DNA of 64,000 nt, taken from NCBI RefSeq assembly GCF_052089425.1, contig NZ_JBQCZW010000007.1:16001-80000 (forward strand). The letters are read 5' to 3'. Below, piece after piece: positions 63,164 to 64,000 of this stretch. Below the pieces are notes generated by a model. The model was not told the DNA's origin, ran no database searches, and saw nothing but the letters and a program-made list of their open reading frames with translations. This DNA is from Ancrocorticia sp052089425. GTDB lineage: Bacteria > Actinomycetota > Actinomycetes > Actinomycetales > Actinomycetaceae. A program made the translations under genes and the position numbers. How positions within the stretch are numbered: position 1 is the stretch's first letter; every line of letters begins with the position of its first letter.

Positions 63164-64000
63164 ATGCCAAACGAAAAGCTCCCCACTGATCCGATCGTGA
63201 TCCTCGCACTCAATGGCTGGGCCGATGCCGGTGCGTCTGGGAGCGGGCTGGCCGAATACATCGTTGATCACTACCCGGGCGAAGAACTCCTACGCATCGA
63301 TGATGATCGGTACTTCAACTTTCAGGATGTTCGCCCTGTCCAACGTATGCGTGCCGAAGGCACAGAAATCGATTGGCCGGCCGTTATTTTGCACACCGTG
63401 CACCTACCCGATCAAGACATCGTTGTGGGATATGGCAGCGAACCCAGCCTGAACTGGCGCACATTCATCAAGGAATTCAAGGATCATATTCTCGCTTTGA
63501 ATCCCTCACTGGTTGTCACGCTTGGTGCTCAGCTCGTGGACATCCCCCACACGCGCCCCTTCCCATGGGGCGTATACGGCACCGATCCCCAACTCATCGC
63601 GAGCCATCCGAAGATTGAGCCACTCGAATACAACGGCCCCACGAGCGCCTTGGGCGTGCTGTGTGCAGAGCTCGATTCGCAGCAGGTGCCAACCGCTCAA
63701 GCGTGGGTTTCCGTTCCCCATTACGTGGCAGACCCACCCAATCCCAAGTCAGAGCTCACTCTCCTTGAGGCTCTGCACGAGTGTTTCGATCTTGATATTG
63801 ATACCGATGGGTTACCCGATGCCGCCGGCGCATGGGAAGAACAGATCACCCAGCTCACTGGCCAATCCCCAGAGATCGGGACCTACGTGTCCCAGTTGGA
63901 AACGGCCTTTGACGATGAGGTGGAGCAGGTTGCCGATAGCGGCCATGTGGTGGAAGAGATTGAAGAATTCCTCCGCGACCTTGGTAAGGACAACAACTAG
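63164..64000 (+). CDS. PAC2-family protein
   Basis: A 278-residue protein of the PAC2 (proteasome assembly chaperone 2-like) family, common in actinobacteria and of unknown function. Family features are the N-terminal NGWADAGASGSGLAEYI, the LVVTLGAQLVDIPHTRPFP segment and the C-terminal acidic helices. TAGAAT lies 6 bases before the ATG and no ribosome-binding site is seen. The stop codon is the last three bases of the window. Confidence 0.9.
   Translation: MPNEKLPTDPIVILALNGWADAGASGSGLAEYIVDHYPGEELLRIDDDRYFNFQDVRPVQRMRAEGTEIDWPAVILHTVHLPDQDIVVGYGSEPSLNWRTFIKEFKDHILALNPSLVVTLGAQLVDIPHTRPFPWGVYGTDPQLIASHPKIEPLEYNGPTSALGVLCAELDSQQVPTAQAWVSVPHYVADPPNPKSELTLLEALHECFDLDIDTDGLPDAAGAWEEQITQLTGQSPEIGTYVSQLETAFDDEVEQVADSGHVVEEIEEFLRDLGKDNN

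Noticed and set aside
1..64000. CRISPR arrays, insertion sequences, prophage or integrase genes
   Set aside because: Looked for direct-repeat arrays, transposase motifs and terminal inverted repeats; none were found.

Overview
The window is a moderately high-GC stretch of an actinobacterial chromosome. Evidence is the pupylation genes (mpa, dop, pup, pafA), whiA, opcA, an ANTAR-type pdtaR, frequent GTG starts and many probable leaderless genes. Gene content (no 20S proteasome next to pup, small compact operons) fits a host-associated Actinomycetaceae-type organism such as Arcanobacterium, Trueperella or Actinobaculum; this placement is inference, not a database result. I annotate 52 protein genes and one tRNA. 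There are no insertion sequences, phage genes or CRISPR arrays. No gene-free stretch exceeds about 300 bases.

Layout. 195-4832 (+): oxidative and non-oxidative pentose-phosphate genes tkt, zwf, opcA. 4839-11606 (-): an organophosphate uptake module consisting of a complete AfuABC/FbpABC-type ABC importer, a GlpT-like antiporter and a two-component system. 11619-22927 (-): the conserved actinobacterial block uvrA, uvrC, rapZ, yvcK, whiA, gap, pgk, tpiA, secG. 23023-24456: a YciI-like protein and a TerC-family exporter preceded by a yybP-ykoY manganese riboswitch. 24520-29589: uvrB, an FtsH paralogue with an unusual pore loop, coaE. 29599-35100: a methionine/sulfur module (metQ, metI, metN, M20 hydrolase, cystathionine-type PLP enzyme, Rrf2 regulator). 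35167-43707: rpsA, polA, a hotdog thioesterase, pdtaR, tRNA-Leu, pyk, gltD. 43700-54806 (-): gltB, lgt and the trp/his run hisF-hisI-trpE-trpC-trpB-trpA. 54855-62239: a P-loop kinase-like gene, then mpa-dop-pup-pafA-FKBP-like lipoprotein, and trmI. 62281-64000 (+): a RecB-type Fe-S nuclease and a PAC2 protein.

How it fits together. Central carbon genes dominate the left third. The organophosphate importers would deliver hexose phosphates or glycerol-3-phosphate straight to the neighbouring glycolytic and pentose-phosphate enzymes. This module sits where related genomes often have ppc and pgl, neither of which is here, and tal is also missing between tkt and zwf. The excision-repair genes uvrA, uvrB and uvrC are all present, with a LexA box in front of uvrA. 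The pupylation genes lack prcBA, and the Mpa protein lacks the proteasome-docking tail, so pupylation probably serves a non-proteasomal purpose.

Regulatory reading. At least a dozen genes start 6-8 bases after a TANNNT -10 box with no Shine-Dalgarno sequence, which suggests leaderless transcripts. Strong hairpins separate several genes of the glycolytic operon. The most notable observations are the uptake island, the pupylation system without a proteasome, the Mn riboswitch, the FtsH variant, the overlapping polA/thioesterase promoters and the operator-like repeats around the methionine genes.
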